Shown here: piece by piece, positions 45,596 to 55,860 of the stretch
How positions within the stretch are numbered: position 1 is the stretch's first letter
How the letters are laid out: each line of letters begins with the position of its first letter
Source of the DNA: an uncultured Flavobacteriaceae bacterium
GTDB lineage: Bacteria > Bacteroidota > Bacteroidia > Flavobacteriales > Flavobacteriaceae
DNA length: 64,000 bases
Direction: 5' to 3'
Assembly (NCBI GenBank): GCA_947497245.1
Contig: CANMFO010000001.1
Coordinates: forward strand, 1,364,001 to 1,428,000
Made by a program: the position numbers and the translations under genes
The notes under the pieces: generated by a model
What the model was told of the DNA's origin: nothing
Databases searched by the model: none
Seen by the model: only the letters and a program-made list of their open reading frames with translations

Positions 45596-48500
45596 TTAAA
45601 AAGTAAGATTGACATTGAGTCCGAACGATCGTGTGGTCGGCATGGATAGGCCCTCTATTCCCCTGGCGCCGGGAGCGGTGCTCGGAGCAGATTCCGGTGA
45701 TATTCCCATGTTCTGCATGTGCTCTTCCAGATAAAACAGATTCCTTCCGACCAGGGTAAAGCGGAGACTATTGAACATCGAATTTTTTAGAATTTTGGAA
45801 GGAACATCATAGCCCAAGGTTACTTCCCGCAACATGATGTAACTGGCATCCAACACAAATTCCTCACCAATACCCGACCAGGCCCTATTGGCCCAATAGG
45901 TTTGGCCATCCACCGCTTTGGTGTTTTCCTCATAACCGGTAACATTACCGTTCGCGTCCAAAACCTCTACCACTCCATCCAGCACCCCTACATAGGGTAG
46001 TTGGGCACCGTTATCATCCGTATCTCGTGGCCGCCTACCCTCTTCTGTAAAAAGACCCGTACCCTTTGCGACCATCTGGAATTTTGTTCTTGAAGACATT
46101 TCACCGCCTTGGACAAAATCGACCAGAACGTTCATCGAAAAACCTTTGTACGAAAAGGAGTTATTTAAACCACCTATCCAGTCCGGGGTAATATTTCCGA
46201 GTATACTTTTTTCGGATTCCGCCTGATGGCCGCCGCCCGATCCAATTATTTTTCTTCCATCGGGGCTTCGCTTGTATTTATAGCCTATGATATTTCCAAA
46301 CGCTTCCCCAACCCTTGCCTCTATATCGTTGGGCACGTTGTCTATGAGCAGTAGGGTTTCAATATTGGGTGCCAGCTCGACCACTTTCGATTTGTTTTTT
46401 GAATAGTTAAAACCCAAATCCCAGTTAAAACCGCTATTTGAACGAAATATCCCCGCATTGAAGGTCAGTTCAACACCTGAGTTTTTTATTTCACCCGCGT
46501 TGATAACAGAGGTTTGGTACCCGCTGCTGTTGCTTATTTGAATGGGAAGGATTTGATCTTTTGTTTTACTGTCATAATAGGTCATATCCACTCCGATCCT
46601 ATTTTTGAACAATCGGAGATCAAAGCCAAGCTCGACCGATTCCGTAAGTTCGTTCTTAAGATTAAGGGCCGGTAGTTGTGAAGGGGCACTGGCATAGCCT
46701 TGACCATTGAACCCTGTGGTGAAGGAATTGTATCCCGCAAGCGTCAGGTAGGGGTCCGAATCGTTACCGACCTGTGCCCACGAGCCCCGGAGCTTACCAA
46801 AGGTGACCATGTCAGAATTAATTTTAAGGGCATCTGTAAATACCCAACTGAGGCCAATTGATGGATAGAAAAATGAGTAGTTGCCCTTGCCCAGTGTGGA
46901 AGACCAATCGTTTCTGCCCGTGATGTCGACGAACAGGTAATTTTTATAGGACAGTTGTCCCATAGCATAAAGTGATTGGATTTCCTTTTCACGAAGAGCG
47001 CTCGATGGGCGAATGTCAACGGCGTTGGATACATTATAGACTCCCGGGACTTTTAAATTACGGGCATCCAAATTTGTAGACGAATTGTATTGTGTCAATT
47101 GATTTCCCCCAACGGAAAATGACGCCGAAAAATTATCCGATAAACTTCCGTTTGCGGTCAAGAGGAAATCTGAGTTCAATTCTTTTGAACTTAGACTGGC
47201 TTGCGTGAACCTTCCGCTTACATTGGGGGCTTTGGCGCCAACCGGCCAAATATTCTTTCTCTCGTCCGTAAAATAATCAATCCCCGACCTAACCGATAAG
47301 CTAAGCCATTTTGCAAAGTCGTATCGCAGGGAAACAAACCCGATAAAACGATTTCTTTCGTCGTGGTTCTTTATTTCGTTTATGGTGTAGTACGGGTTTA
47401 ACCTAAGGCCCGGGAAGTTGCCATGCTCCTTGGTCAGCTCGTAATATTCTTTCATGAAATCCAAGGGGATATGCCTGCCCATTTCAACAAGCGTAGTAAC
47501 GATATTGTCGGATGAAAACCCTAAAGTCGGTCTGTTGTCAAAATCGGTATTGGTATAATTTATCTTTGTGTCAAAGGATAGCTTATCGGTAAGCTTACTG
47601 TTAACCCTGAGATTTATCGTATTCCTTTTTCCCGAATTGTTCGGTATGATGCCTTTGTTATAGGTATTGCCAATAGATAACCTTGCCTTTGTGTTTTCAG
47701 AACCGCCACTTAAAGAAATGGAATTGTTCGTAACGACCCCAACTTCGTAAAAATCCCTGATATTGTTCTTGTCCTGGGGCAATAGCGTAAGTGGTCGCGG
47801 GCTTTCACCGGGCAACAGAAAGGGATCCACCACTACCCGCCGACCGTCGAGGGGAGGGCCCCAGCTATCGCTTAGCCATGACGGAAAGTCTTCGTACAAG
47901 GTGCCATTTATATCGATCAGGCTTCCCTCCAGATTCGTACCTTCGTAGCCAAGGGCGTATTTGTTCTGGGTCTTGGGAATTTGATTAATGGTTTGGATCG
48001 ATGTTGTAGAATTGAACTCGACACCTATTCCGTTTTGTTCCTTACCTGATTTTGTTTTGATTACGATCACACCGTTTGCACCACGGGAGCCGTAAAGTGC
48101 CGATGCGTTCGGCCCTTTTAAAACGGTAATCGACTCTACATCATCCGGGTTGATATTGCCAATTCCATCGCCATAATCGTTACCCCCGAAAAGACCTGCA
48201 TCTTTTGCGCTGTTACTTTGGTTTATTATGGGCACGCCATCAACAACATATAAGGGTTGATTACTGCCTGTCAACGAGCTGTTTCCGCGAATGGTCACGT
48301 TGGTCGAACCTCCAATACCCGAAGCGGAATTGGATACTTGGACCCCTGCCACATTGCCCGTAAGATAGTTGGCCAAATTGACTTCCTTTGCAGATTTCAG
48401 AGCGTCGCCCTTCAATTCTTGTGCGGCGTATCCCAGGGCCTTCTTCTCCCTTTCAATTCCGAAAGCGGTTAAGATGACCTCTGAAAGACCCGTCGCCTCT

Positions 48501-49129
48501 GTTGTCATGGTTACATTCAAGATATCGGAGGCGCGCACTTCGAACTGCGCATTTTTCATACCTATATAGGAGAACACCAGTATATCCCCCGTATCGGCCC
48601 CAATGGAATATTTTCCATCAAAATCTGAAGAAACCCCCTTATTCGTATTCAAAATAAGTACGTTGACCCCGGGCAAGGGAACACCATCAACATCGGTTAC
48701 CGTACCGGATATGGTCCTTTGGATTTGGGAGTTCGGACGATGTCCAACAACCGTTTCCTTGGCACTGACCACTATGAGCTTACCCGTAACCCGATATTCG
48801 TAATCTTCGCCGAACACTTTTAGCACCACTTCATCAATATCCGCCTTGTGCAGTTTGATATCGAGTTTTCGGTGGATGTTCACATCGTTCTCATTGAAGA
48901 AAAACACATAATCGCATTGTTTTTCAATATCATCGATCACGCTTCTCAATTCGGTATCGGTCACTTTCAGATCTACATTGAGAATCTGCGACTTTACAGA
49001 AGCGGACACATGCAACATAAATATTAAAGTAAGTGCTAAATAGGCCTTCAAAATTTTGGTTTTACAATGGATACGGCCCACAGTGCCCTTCACCCATTTT
49101 CTTGGTTTTTTTTTCATAAATTTGTTCAT
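45596..49129 (-). CDS. SusC/RagA-family TonB-linked outer membrane transporter
   Basis: A 1177-residue protein. After the signal (about residues 28-45) an STN domain (about 50-120) contacts the FecR anti-sigma factor. A carboxypeptidase-regulatory-like domain (ISGTVTDVDGVPLPGVNV) and the SusC plug signature (VTIRGNSSLTGSNQPLYVVDGVP near residue 280) follow, then a large beta-barrel ending in a phenylalanine. With SusD it imports a carbohydrate or peptide; the amino-sugar genes nearby suggest a glycan with N-acetylated residues. The STN domain and adjacent sigma/FecR genes show ligand-induced transcription. Confidence 0.95.
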   Translation of the reverse strand: MNKFMKKKPRKWVKGTVGRIHCKTKILKAYLALTLIFMLHVSASVKSQILNVDLKVTDTELRSVIDDIEKQCDYVFFFNENDVNIHRKLDIKLHKADIDEVVLKVFGEDYEYRVTGKLIVVSAKETVVGHRPNSQIQRTISGTVTDVDGVPLPGVNVLILNTNKGVSSDFDGKYSIGADTGDILVFSYIGMKNAQFEVRASDILNVTMTTEATGLSEVILTAFGIEREKKALGYAAQELKGDALKSAKEVNLANYLTGNVAGVQVSNSASGIGGSTNVTIRGNSSLTGSNQPLYVVDGVPIINQSNSAKDAGLFGGNDYGDGIGNINPDDVESITVLKGPNASALYGSRGANGVIVIKTKSGKEQNGIGVEFNSTTSIQTINQIPKTQNKYALGYEGTNLEGSLIDINGTLYEDFPSWLSDSWGPPLDGRRVVVDPFLLPGESPRPLTLLPQDKNNIRDFYEVGVVTNNSISLSGGSENTKARLSIGNTYNKGIIPNNSGKRNTINLRVNSKLTDKLSFDTKINYTNTDFDNRPTLGFSSDNIVTTLVEMGRHIPLDFMKEYYELTKEHGNFPGLRLNPYYTINEIKNHDERNRFIGFVSLRYDFAKWLSLSVRSGIDYFTDERKNIWPVGAKAPNVSGRFTQASLSSKELNSDFLLTANGSLSDNFSASFSVGGNQLTQYNSSTNLDARNLKVPGVYNVSNAVDIRPSSALREKEIQSLYAMGQLSYKNYLFVDITGRNDWSSTLGKGNYSFFYPSIGLSWVFTDALKINSDMVTFGKLRGSWAQVGNDSDPYLTLAGYNSFTTGFNGQGYASAPSQLPALNLKNELTESVELGFDLRLFKNRIGVDMTYYDSKTKDQILPIQISNSSGYQTSVINAGEIKNSGVELTFNAGIFRSNSGFNWDLGFNYSKNKSKVVELAPNIETLLLIDNVPNDIEARVGEAFGNIIGYKYKRSPDGRKIIGSGGGHQAESEKSILGNITPDWIGGLNNSFSYKGFSMNVLVDFVQGGEMSSRTKFQMVAKGTGLFTEEGRRPRDTDDNGAQLPYVGVLDGVVEVLDANGNVTGYEENTKAVDGQTYWANRAWSGIGEEFVLDASYIMLREVTLGYDVPSKILKNSMFNSLRFTLVGRNLFYLEEHMQNMGISPESAPSTAPGARGIEGLSMPTTRSFGLNVNLTF

Positions 49130-49172
49130 TATTTATATTTAACAAATCAACCTATGTCAGTAGGTTGTACTT

Positions 49173-49200
49173 TAAGGAGATTGTTCCCGCAATCTCCTTA
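49173..49200. terminator. Perfect 11-base-pair hairpin between fecR and susC
   Basis: TAAGGAGATTG (49173-49183) and CAATCTCCTTA (49190-49200) form a perfect stem around TTCCCG. On the minus strand, the direction of both neighbouring genes, no T run follows. It may therefore be an RNA-processing or attenuation element that separates susC expression from fecR, rather than a full terminator. Confidence 0.5.
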
Positions 49201-49212
49201 TCTTTTTGTTCC

Positions 49213-50388
49213 TTAGAACGATACCTCTACGGTTTTACCATCTAGTTTTATATTTACCTTTGACGTTTCCTCTATAATATCGGCTACCTCCCGAAACTCC
49301 ATTTTTCTGCTAATGAACCCTCGGAACAGATACCCCTCCAGTTCCTTATCCTTGAAATCAACATCAAAATCATACCATCTTCCAAGTTGTTTCATTATTT
49401 CCTTGAGTTCTAACGATTTGAAATAAAACTCCCCATTTACCCAGGCAATGACCTCGGCAACATTCACCTTCTTCATTTCCATGGAACTGTGCGACTCGGA
49501 AAATACAATTTGATGGTTCGGGGACAAGGGTTGACTTTGATCTCCGTAGCTGAACTTGACGGCACCCGATTCCAATGTCGTTACCATTTGATCCTCATCT
49601 TCATAAGCTTTTATGTTAAAAGATGTTCCCAGCACTTCCACTGTTTTCCCGTCCACCATTACCGAAAAAGGCTTTCGCTTATTTTCCACAACCTTAAAGT
49701 AGGCCTCCCCTTGCAGCCACACTTGCCTGTGTACTTCACCAAAGCGAATGGGGAACCTTATTTCACTCTCAGAATTCAGCCAGACCTGCGTGCCGTCGGC
49801 CAAAACCAATTTATACTCCCCTCCGCGCGGGACCATAATCGTGTTATATACCAGCTTCTTGGCATTTTCAGCAGTTTTTGAATCGGTATACGACACCGTT
49901 TGCCCATTGTTCACGATAGATGAACCTGAAGAATTGATTTGAAATTTCTCGGCAGAGAGCCGTATACTTCCTTCCTCGGTAATTAAAATGGCGTCCTTGC
50001 CGCCCGGGGAAATCGGCTCTTGTCGTTCTGTTGCAACAGTTTGGGTACCCTCCTCGTTGTTCCCGGAATAAAAAAGTAAATACCCGCCGCTTGCAAACAG
50101 CATCAGAAAAGAAGCCGCTATCGCAGAATACTTAAGCAGTCTTTTTCTTCTGTATTTCGTAATGGCATGGGCGATATTGCCCCACCTTGCCTGTTGGTCA
50201 AATGCCTGATAGACCTGCAATTTGGCTTTGTACGATTCTTTGGATAAAAGGTGTTGGAAAAATAATTTGTTCTCTTCAGATTCATTGACCCATGCGAGCA
50301 ATATTTCTTTTTGCCTATTGGAAATATCTCCTGATATCTGCAGAAAAACAAGTTCAGAAATTAGGTATTTGTCGGCTAAACGTTTCAT
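49213..50388 (-). CDS. FecR-type anti-sigma factor
   Basis: A 391-residue protein with a cytoplasmic N-terminal domain, one membrane helix near residues 87-105 (YSAIAASFLMLFASGGYLLF) and a periplasmic FecR domain (LADGTQVWLNSESEIRF, then LQGEAYFKV). The C-terminal segment (LEGYLFRGFISRKM) corresponds to the part that meets the STN domain of the transporter. It follows the sigma factor gene and should control its release in response to the SusC ligand. Confidence 0.93.
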   Translation of the reverse strand: MKRLADKYLISELVFLQISGDISNRQKEILLAWVNESEENKLFFQHLLSKESYKAKLQVYQAFDQQARWGNIAHAITKYRRKRLLKYSAIAASFLMLFASGGYLLFYSGNNEEGTQTVATERQEPISPGGKDAILITEEGSIRLSAEKFQINSSGSSIVNNGQTVSYTDSKTAENAKKLVYNTIMVPRGGEYKLVLADGTQVWLNSESEIRFPIRFGEVHRQVWLQGEAYFKVVENKRKPFSVMVDGKTVEVLGTSFNIKAYEDEDQMVTTLESGAVKFSYGDQSQPLSPNHQIVFSESHSSMEMKKVNVAEVIAWVNGEFYFKSLELKEIMKQLGRWYDFDVDFKDKELEGYLFRGFISRKMEFREVADIIEETSKVNIKLDGKTVEVSF

Positions 50389-50455
50389 TCTTATTCTAGC
50401 TTTGGTATTGTACCAACACCATAAAACATAAAACGTACTACTCCGATTTCATTTT

Positions 50456-50986
50456 TTATATAAAAAGAAGATAAAATTTGTCTTTCAGCTGGGTTTTTAG
50501 AATTCTCCTTGCCTGGGCCCTTTGGTTTCTGACGGTGTTTTTTGATATTCCAAGGCATTCGGAAATCTCCGAAATACTCAAGTCCATTAAGGTAAGGTCA
50601 AAAACTTTCTTGCAGGCCTTGGGCAGTTTGTCCACCTCTTTTCTGATCATTAAATGGACCTCCTCCTCGATAATGAGATGGTCATCATCGAGCCGTTCCT
50701 GCAACTTTTCGGCATCCAGGGAAATTGTTTTTCCGTTATCTCTTAGATAGTTTAAACTCGCATTTCTTACGGCCAGGTACATGAATGATCGAAGTGCATA
50801 AATAGTGGTAAAGTCCTTTCTCTTCTTCCATACTTTAATGAATACTTCCTGTACGATATCGCCTGCAATTTCAGTGCTTTTTACGTACTTATTTGAATAG
50901 GAACACAGCGGGGCGAAGAGGTTGTTGTATAGTTCTTTCAGGGAAATTTTGTTCCCATTGTTAAATAAAACCGTGGTACTGTTCAT
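50456..50986 (-). CDS. ECF-type RNA polymerase sigma factor
   Basis: A 176-residue sigma factor with region 2 (AGDIVQEVFIKVWKKRKDF) and region 4 (LSISEISECLGISKNTVRNQRAQARRIL). It is the first gene of the sigma-FecR-SusC-SusD signalling unit and likely directs transcription of susCD and perhaps of the catabolic genes on both sides. Confidence 0.92.
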   Translation of the reverse strand: MNSTTVLFNNGNKISLKELYNNLFAPLCSYSNKYVKSTEIAGDIVQEVFIKVWKKRKDFTTIYALRSFMYLAVRNASLNYLRDNGKTISLDAEKLQERLDDDHLIIEEEVHLMIRKEVDKLPKACKKVFDLTLMDLSISEISECLGISKNTVRNQRAQARRILKTQLKDKFYLLFI

Positions 50987-51279
50987 TTGGCCTATGTCAT
51001 TCTAGGTCGGTATGACGACCTGATCCGTTTTAGCTTTCCTATCCTAGTTGGTTTTGGTTTTTTAAACTGTTCATTTACTAAAGATATAAATTACTCCCAT
51101 ACTGATTTTTCATCCGCCCGACAGAACCCGCGACGGGTCGTTTTGCAAAAAAGGCAAACCCCAGTGAAATGCTTTGACCACCTTCTCGCTCAAATTATCG
51201 CTGCTCCGCACTGCCCAGGTCCATTTTGCATTCCCGAAACAAAAACCGTAATGGGACCTGCACTTCCCGGCCGGTAACT
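50987..51279. other. Intergenic region before the sigma gene
   Basis: These 293 bases between the transporter stop and the sigma factor start show no gene. TAAAGATA at about 51080 is one base off the reverse complement of the Bacteroidota -7 element and is too weak to call. I saw no clear terminator. Confidence 0.4.
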
Positions 51280-52518
51280 TCAAAGCATGTCGACCACGGC
51301 CAAATACGTCGTGACCAGACCAAAAACAAGCACGATCACAAGGGCCGTGTTTGTTTTATTTCCCGCTTTATATTTTCCCATTAACCCTTCATTGTTCAGT
51401 AACAGCAGCACGGGTAGGGTCACCGCCGGTAGGATACATGCCTGGAAGGCTTGGGATATTACCATCATCGCCGGAGGGCGTTGGTCTATAAACTGGAGTC
51501 CGAAACCAAAAAGAAGCCCTATTAATCCCAAGATCCTGAACAATGGCGAACGCATATTCCGTGGCTTCCCCCGATAGTCGCAGATCAGCCATGGAGCGAT
51601 CAATATAATCGGAAAAATGGTGGACAGGGCGGCACTGGCAACCCCTATGATCAAAATGAACGCCGCAATTTTACCTCCCATAGGTCGAAACAATTGGATC
51701 AGTTCAACGGTATTCGTCAATTTAAGTCCCATTACGTGCAAGGTCCCCGCGGATACTGCCATTATGACCCCACTGAGCAACAACATCATAAAAGCGGAAA
51801 CGAAGGCATCTCGGCGTTCTACTTTTAAATGCCCCATGCCCCACCCCTTTTCAGAAACAACAATGCTCCTTATTATGAACACGGAAGCCGAGCAAGTTGT
51901 ACCAACCATCGCCGCTATTATGGCGAAGGCACCGGGTCTGCTCGGTATTTTGGGAACCAGCCCATTGGCAATTTGGACGATATCGGGCCCTACCATAAAA
52001 AACACGACGATAAAACTCAATGCCATGATAAGCACGCATGTGGTCAGGACTTTTTCAAAAAGTTTGTACCGGCCATACCACAGTAGAAGAAATATTCCCA
52101 TTTCCAGAACTATGGTTATCGCCAGCGTACTTACGCTAAGCCCGGTACCGACCAGCCGGATGGCCTCTTGTAACAAATCGGCCACGATCCCCATTATCCC
52201 CATCAGTGCCAATACCTCGCCTATTATAAGGGCCGTCATAATATAAAGTGCCCATATTCTTCCATATGGTATACGGCTTTTTATGTTAAACAGAGCGGTG
52301 TTGCCGCTCACCAGGGTCAATTTACCGTAGGCCACCATTAAAATATAGGTGAAGACACAAGAAACCACCAAGGCCCAAAAAAGGGACATTCCGTATTCCG
52401 CACCCGCAATGGCCATAGTGGTTATGCTTCCCGTACCAATGTTGTACCCTATTAAAAATAAACCTGGGCCTATGGCCGATAAGAGCAGAAGTAACTTTTG
52501 TCCGAATTTGCTTTTCAT
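51280..52518 (-). CDS. Nramp-fold transporter lacking canonical metal motifs
   Basis: A 412-residue inner membrane protein with about 11 hydrophobic segments and the Nramp-type start GPGLFLIGYNIGTGS. In metal-transporting Nramps helix 1 carries DPGN and helix 6 MPH; here the corresponding positions read IGTGS and CSA (VGTTCSASVFIIRS), so the known metal ligands are absent. It ends the operon that includes the NagB-like and M20 genes (five bases after nagB). Substrate is unknown; uptake of an organic compound made by the locus is a possibility, since no other sugar permease is near. A divergent metal specificity remains the alternative. Confidence 0.8.
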   Translation of the reverse strand: MKSKFGQKLLLLLSAIGPGLFLIGYNIGTGSITTMAIAGAEYGMSLFWALVVSCVFTYILMVAYGKLTLVSGNTALFNIKSRIPYGRIWALYIMTALIIGEVLALMGIMGIVADLLQEAIRLVGTGLSVSTLAITIVLEMGIFLLLWYGRYKLFEKVLTTCVLIMALSFIVVFFMVGPDIVQIANGLVPKIPSRPGAFAIIAAMVGTTCSASVFIIRSIVVSEKGWGMGHLKVERRDAFVSAFMMLLLSGVIMAVSAGTLHVMGLKLTNTVELIQLFRPMGGKIAAFILIIGVASAALSTIFPIILIAPWLICDYRGKPRNMRSPLFRILGLIGLLFGFGLQFIDQRPPAMMVISQAFQACILPAVTLPVLLLLNNEGLMGKYKAGNKTNTALVIVLVFGLVTTYLAVVDML

Positions 52519-52523
52519 GCGAT

Positions 52524-53264
52524 CTAGGATGGGGTTTTATGGAGTAAGGACGCGGAGGCATTGTCCAAAAAAAGGCGGGTATGCGGGTGGTCTTGCATTA
52601 TGGATGCGGGTACAAGATTTGTCACGACCCCTTCTACCACCTTTTGAACGGCACCGGCCTTTCGCTGGTCGGGAACGCTGCAGATTATATAGGTCGATTT
52701 CATTATCTGTTTGATCGACATACTGATTGCCCTAGTGGGAACTTCCCCAAAGCTTTTGAACCAACCTTCGTTATATTGCTGCATACGACAATCGTCATCT
52801 AAAAAAACTTCCAAATAGGCGTTCCCAACTTCAAAATTGGCAGGGGGGTCATTGAATGCCAAATGCGCATTTTCGCCTATGCCGACAAACGCCACATCTA
52901 TTGGCGATTCGGCGATAAGCCTCCCCAACCTATCGCACTCTTCCGGAACGTTGGCCTCGCCGTTCACATAGTGGAATTTTAGAGGGTTTACAATATCCAC
53001 AAATCGCTCTTTTAGATATTTTCTAAAAGAGGCAGGGTGTGTTTCCGGCAACCCCACATATTCGTCCAAATGAAAGCAGGTAACGACGGACCAATCGACA
53101 TCGCTTTTTACCAGCGCCTCCAACATCTCAAATTGCGAGGCACCGGTCGCTACGATAATATTGGCCTTTCCTTTTTCCTGGATTGCCCTGGAAATCAATT
53201 TCGCTCCTTGCGCAGCCGCCTTGGCCCCAAGTTCTTTTTTCGTATCAGAAATAATTACTTTCAT
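52524..53264 (-). CDS. nagB: Glucosamine-6-phosphate deaminase-like protein (NagB family)
   Basis: A 246-residue sugar-phosphate isomerase/deaminase family protein. It has the FHLDEYVGL segment with the general-base aspartate and a GIGENAHLAFNDP segment. Compared with E. coli NagB (GNDGHIAFNEP) the histidine is kept but the final glutamate is aspartate. NagB converts glucosamine-6-phosphate to fructose-6-phosphate and ammonia. No amino-sugar kinase is encoded in the window, so the phosphorylated substrate must come from elsewhere or the true substrate is different. The gene lies between the M20 amidohydrolase and the Nramp-fold transporter. Confidence 0.8.
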   Translation of the reverse strand: MKVIISDTKKELGAKAAAQGAKLISRAIQEKGKANIIVATGASQFEMLEALVKSDVDWSVVTCFHLDEYVGLPETHPASFRKYLKERFVDIVNPLKFHYVNGEANVPEECDRLGRLIAESPIDVAFVGIGENAHLAFNDPPANFEVGNAYLEVFLDDDCRMQQYNEGWFKSFGEVPTRAISMSIKQIMKSTYIICSVPDQRKAGAVQKVVEGVVTNLVPASIMQDHPHTRLFLDNASASLLHKTPS

Positions 53265-53325
53265 TGTTTATCTATGGTTAATTAATGTCAATTTGTTTTC
53301 TTTCAAGGACGGTAATAGCGGCGTT

Positions 53326-54522
53326 CTAGCCCATCGATCGGTCGAGTATTTCAATAGCCGACCATGCCATCAGGCCACCCCCTATTTCAATGGCCGATTC
53401 GTCCACGTCAAAGGTTGGGGTATGCAGGCCGGAATCTATGCCCTGCCCTTTATTTGCAACCCCTAGTACATAAAAGCACGAGGGATGTAACCGCGAGTAA
53501 TAGGCAAAATCCTCGGCGGCCATCCAAACGTCCAAATCCATTACATTTTCCTTGCCCAAATACGCGATCGCCGCAGCTTTTGTTTGCTCGGTAAGGGCTT
53601 CGTCATTGACCAAATGCGGGTAGCCATGGTTAATACGGACCGTACATTCAGCCCCCATACCTTCCGTTATGGACTTTACCAGCTTGGTAAGTTTTTCCAA
53701 TGCCATTTTCCTCCACTCACCATCAAATGTTCTAAAAGTCCCCTCAATGAGCACTTCATTTGGAATTATGTTCGTGGCCCCCATCCCCATTACCTTCCCA
53801 AAAGACAGTACGGTGGGGGTCTTGGGGGAAGACATGCGACTTACGACCTGTTGTGCCGCCACGATAACATGCGAGGCGATGAGTATGGGGTCTACCGTAT
53901 CCTCCGGCATGGCGCCATGGCCACCTTTGCCCATTATCTGTATTGAAATCCCATCCATACTGGCCATAAAAGCCCCAGATTTAAAACCTACCTTGCCCAC
54001 TGGAAGGTCGGGCATTACATGCTGCCCTATATGGGGTGTATTTTTAAGTTTTTCATAGGCTTTCTCCTTCACGATCAGGGAAGCGCCACCCGGGTATACT
54101 TCTTCACCGGGTTGAAAGAGTAGTTTTATGGTCCCCTTTATACCTTTTCGAATCGAATACAGCACCTTGGCACTCAACAACAGGGACGACATATGTACGT
54201 CATGGCCACAGGCGTGCATAATACCTTCATTTTTAGAGGCATAGGGCGTTTTGTTTTCTTCTTGTATGGGAAGTGCGTCCATATCGGCCCTCAAAAGAAG
54301 CGTTCCCCCTATCAGCCCGCCCTTTATAGTGGCCAAAAGTCCTGTGTTGGCCACAGTTTGTATGTCGGATATACCTATGGCCAGCAGCTGCTCCCTGATG
54401 TAATCATGGGTGTCGTGCTCTTTAAAAGAAAGTTCAGGGTTCTGATGAAGATATCGGCGCACGGCCCTGTAGGTATCACCATACTCCTTTGCCAGGCGTT
54501 TTACTTCTTTTTTCAATTCCAT
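53326..54522 (-). CDS. M20-family amidohydrolase
   Basis: A 398-residue zinc-type amidohydrolase of the M20D group, cytoplasmic (no signal peptide). Metal-binding residues are visible in ADMDALP, HACGHDVHMSS and PGEEVYPGG. The family removes acyl groups from amino acids and similar compounds (hippurate, indole-3-acetyl amino acids, N-acetyl-diaminopimelate). Here it may deacylate an N-acyl amino sugar or a peptide-linked residue. It is transcribed 61 bases ahead of nagB. Confidence 0.88.
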   Translation of the reverse strand: MELKKEVKRLAKEYGDTYRAVRRYLHQNPELSFKEHDTHDYIREQLLAIGISDIQTVANTGLLATIKGGLIGGTLLLRADMDALPIQEENKTPYASKNEGIMHACGHDVHMSSLLLSAKVLYSIRKGIKGTIKLLFQPGEEVYPGGASLIVKEKAYEKLKNTPHIGQHVMPDLPVGKVGFKSGAFMASMDGISIQIMGKGGHGAMPEDTVDPILIASHVIVAAQQVVSRMSSPKTPTVLSFGKVMGMGATNIIPNEVLIEGTFRTFDGEWRKMALEKLTKLVKSITEGMGAECTVRINHGYPHLVNDEALTEQTKAAAIAYLGKENVMDLDVWMAAEDFAYYSRLHPSCFYVLGVANKGQGIDSGLHTPTFDVDESAIEIGGGLMAWSAIEILDRSMG

Positions 54523-54601
54523 CCCAAGTAATTAAATAAATATGTGCTGTACCGTTTTATTGTTCGCCTTCTTCACCGGCCCTATTAGCTGTGGCCTTTC
54601 G

Positions 54602-55849
54602 CTATTCCGATCTGTTCACCTCGATCAGAAGCGGGTATCGCAATCTTTCCTCAAAATATGATATCTCCTTTTCTGGATCAGAGGTCCGTGCCGTAAATAC
54701 CAGATAGGCATTTTTTTCCCTATACACATCTCCCTTAAGTGCCTTCTTGTTCTTTTTTTGAATCAATATCCTATTCCAGTATCTTCCACCATCACTTCCC
54801 GCGCTAATTTTGGTATAGGGTCGGTCGACCGTTGAAAGTGTGCCCCTTTCATTGGCATTGTCATATTGCAATCGAATACAGCCAAATGCATATTCTTTTT
54901 CTTTATGGTAAAAGGAGAGCCACGGGGCATTATCGGCGATGGGGTTCTTTTCCAAAGCGTCCAGTTCGTCGGAATACAGATCAACATGCCGTATCCGGGC
55001 TTCTGCGTTTTGCTTGTACATTAGGTGCGTAAAAAGGCTGTCCATGGTCATTTCGTCGTTTCTCAACAAACCCAGTTCAACGTCTTTCTCTATACTTATG
55101 GTGGAGGAAAAAATAAAATACGGCAGACCTTTATAGAATTCATAGGTTCCCGCTACCCTGATTTCCTGAAAATTTCGAATATTCCCTTCCCGTTTGGTGG
55201 AAACGTAATATTCTCCCTTTTCAATGTGATTTTCCGAAAATGGCCCCAAGCTCTCAATACTCGAATAATCTTGCATGTCGGGCCTTGAAAAATTGGGTGC
55301 GAAATGCATGGAAAGGTGTCCTCTTTTCAATACCTGACCTTGATTTTTCTTTAAAATCAACTCTTCTATCTGACCTCCGGGCCCCTCTTCACTATTACTG
55401 AGCCGCACACTGTAAAACGAATTTTGGACAATACCTTCCTCCTCCTGGTATTCCAGATAATACGCTTTGTCCAACGGAAAGGGGGCATTGACTTCTTTTT
55501 TGGGTGCTATATATGCCTCAAACGCCTTGTGTTGTCCCGCATCGATGGCCACGGGAAAAATAACCCTGGCATACAATACGCCCTGGTCTTCATCATAATC
55601 CCGGATCTGTGCCGGAATCAGGTTTCTACTGTTTTTCTCTACCAAAAACAATTGTTCCGAACCATCTAACTGTTTCGCTACGGGAAGTCGGACCTTGACA
55701 TATTCCAATGCCCTATCCAGCCCTTGCCGTTCGCTGACCAAAATCTCGGCCAATACTATTTTTTGGTCGCAAGCGGACAACATCGCCAAGATCAGGAGAT
55801 ATATTGCGGAAATGGCTGTTCGGGGGCGCGAGACTATTTGATACGTCAT
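54602..55849 (-). CDS. Secreted lipoprotein of unknown function
   Basis: No family recognised with certainty. The 415-residue protein has a hydrophobic signal with lipobox LSAC near residue 27. The body is beta-rich, with aromatic and charged strands (YYVSTKREGNIRNFQEIRV). Such long beta-sandwich lipoproteins in polysaccharide loci are often lyase-like or glycan-binding domains; DUF4861 would be one candidate to check. It lies 11 bases upstream of the stop of YceI, in the same direction. Confidence 0.6.
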   Translation of the reverse strand: MTYQIVSRPRTAISAIYLLILAMLSACDQKIVLAEILVSERQGLDRALEYVKVRLPVAKQLDGSEQLFLVEKNSRNLIPAQIRDYDEDQGVLYARVIFPVAIDAGQHKAFEAYIAPKKEVNAPFPLDKAYYLEYQEEEGIVQNSFYSVRLSNSEEGPGGQIEELILKKNQGQVLKRGHLSMHFAPNFSRPDMQDYSSIESLGPFSENHIEKGEYYVSTKREGNIRNFQEIRVAGTYEFYKGLPYFIFSSTISIEKDVELGLLRNDEMTMDSLFTHLMYKQNAEARIRHVDLYSDELDALEKNPIADNAPWLSFYHKEKEYAFGCIRLQYDNANERGTLSTVDRPYTKISAGSDGGRYWNRILIQKKNKKALKGDVYREKNAYLVFTARTSDPEKEISYFEERLRYPLLIEVNRSE

Positions 55850-55860
55850 TTAGGGGTCGG

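Noticed and set aside
51617-52246. 209-codon open frame on the plus strand
   Set aside because: It is antisense to the Nramp-fold transporter gene; the composition (many Thr, Met, Ile) mirrors the membrane protein.
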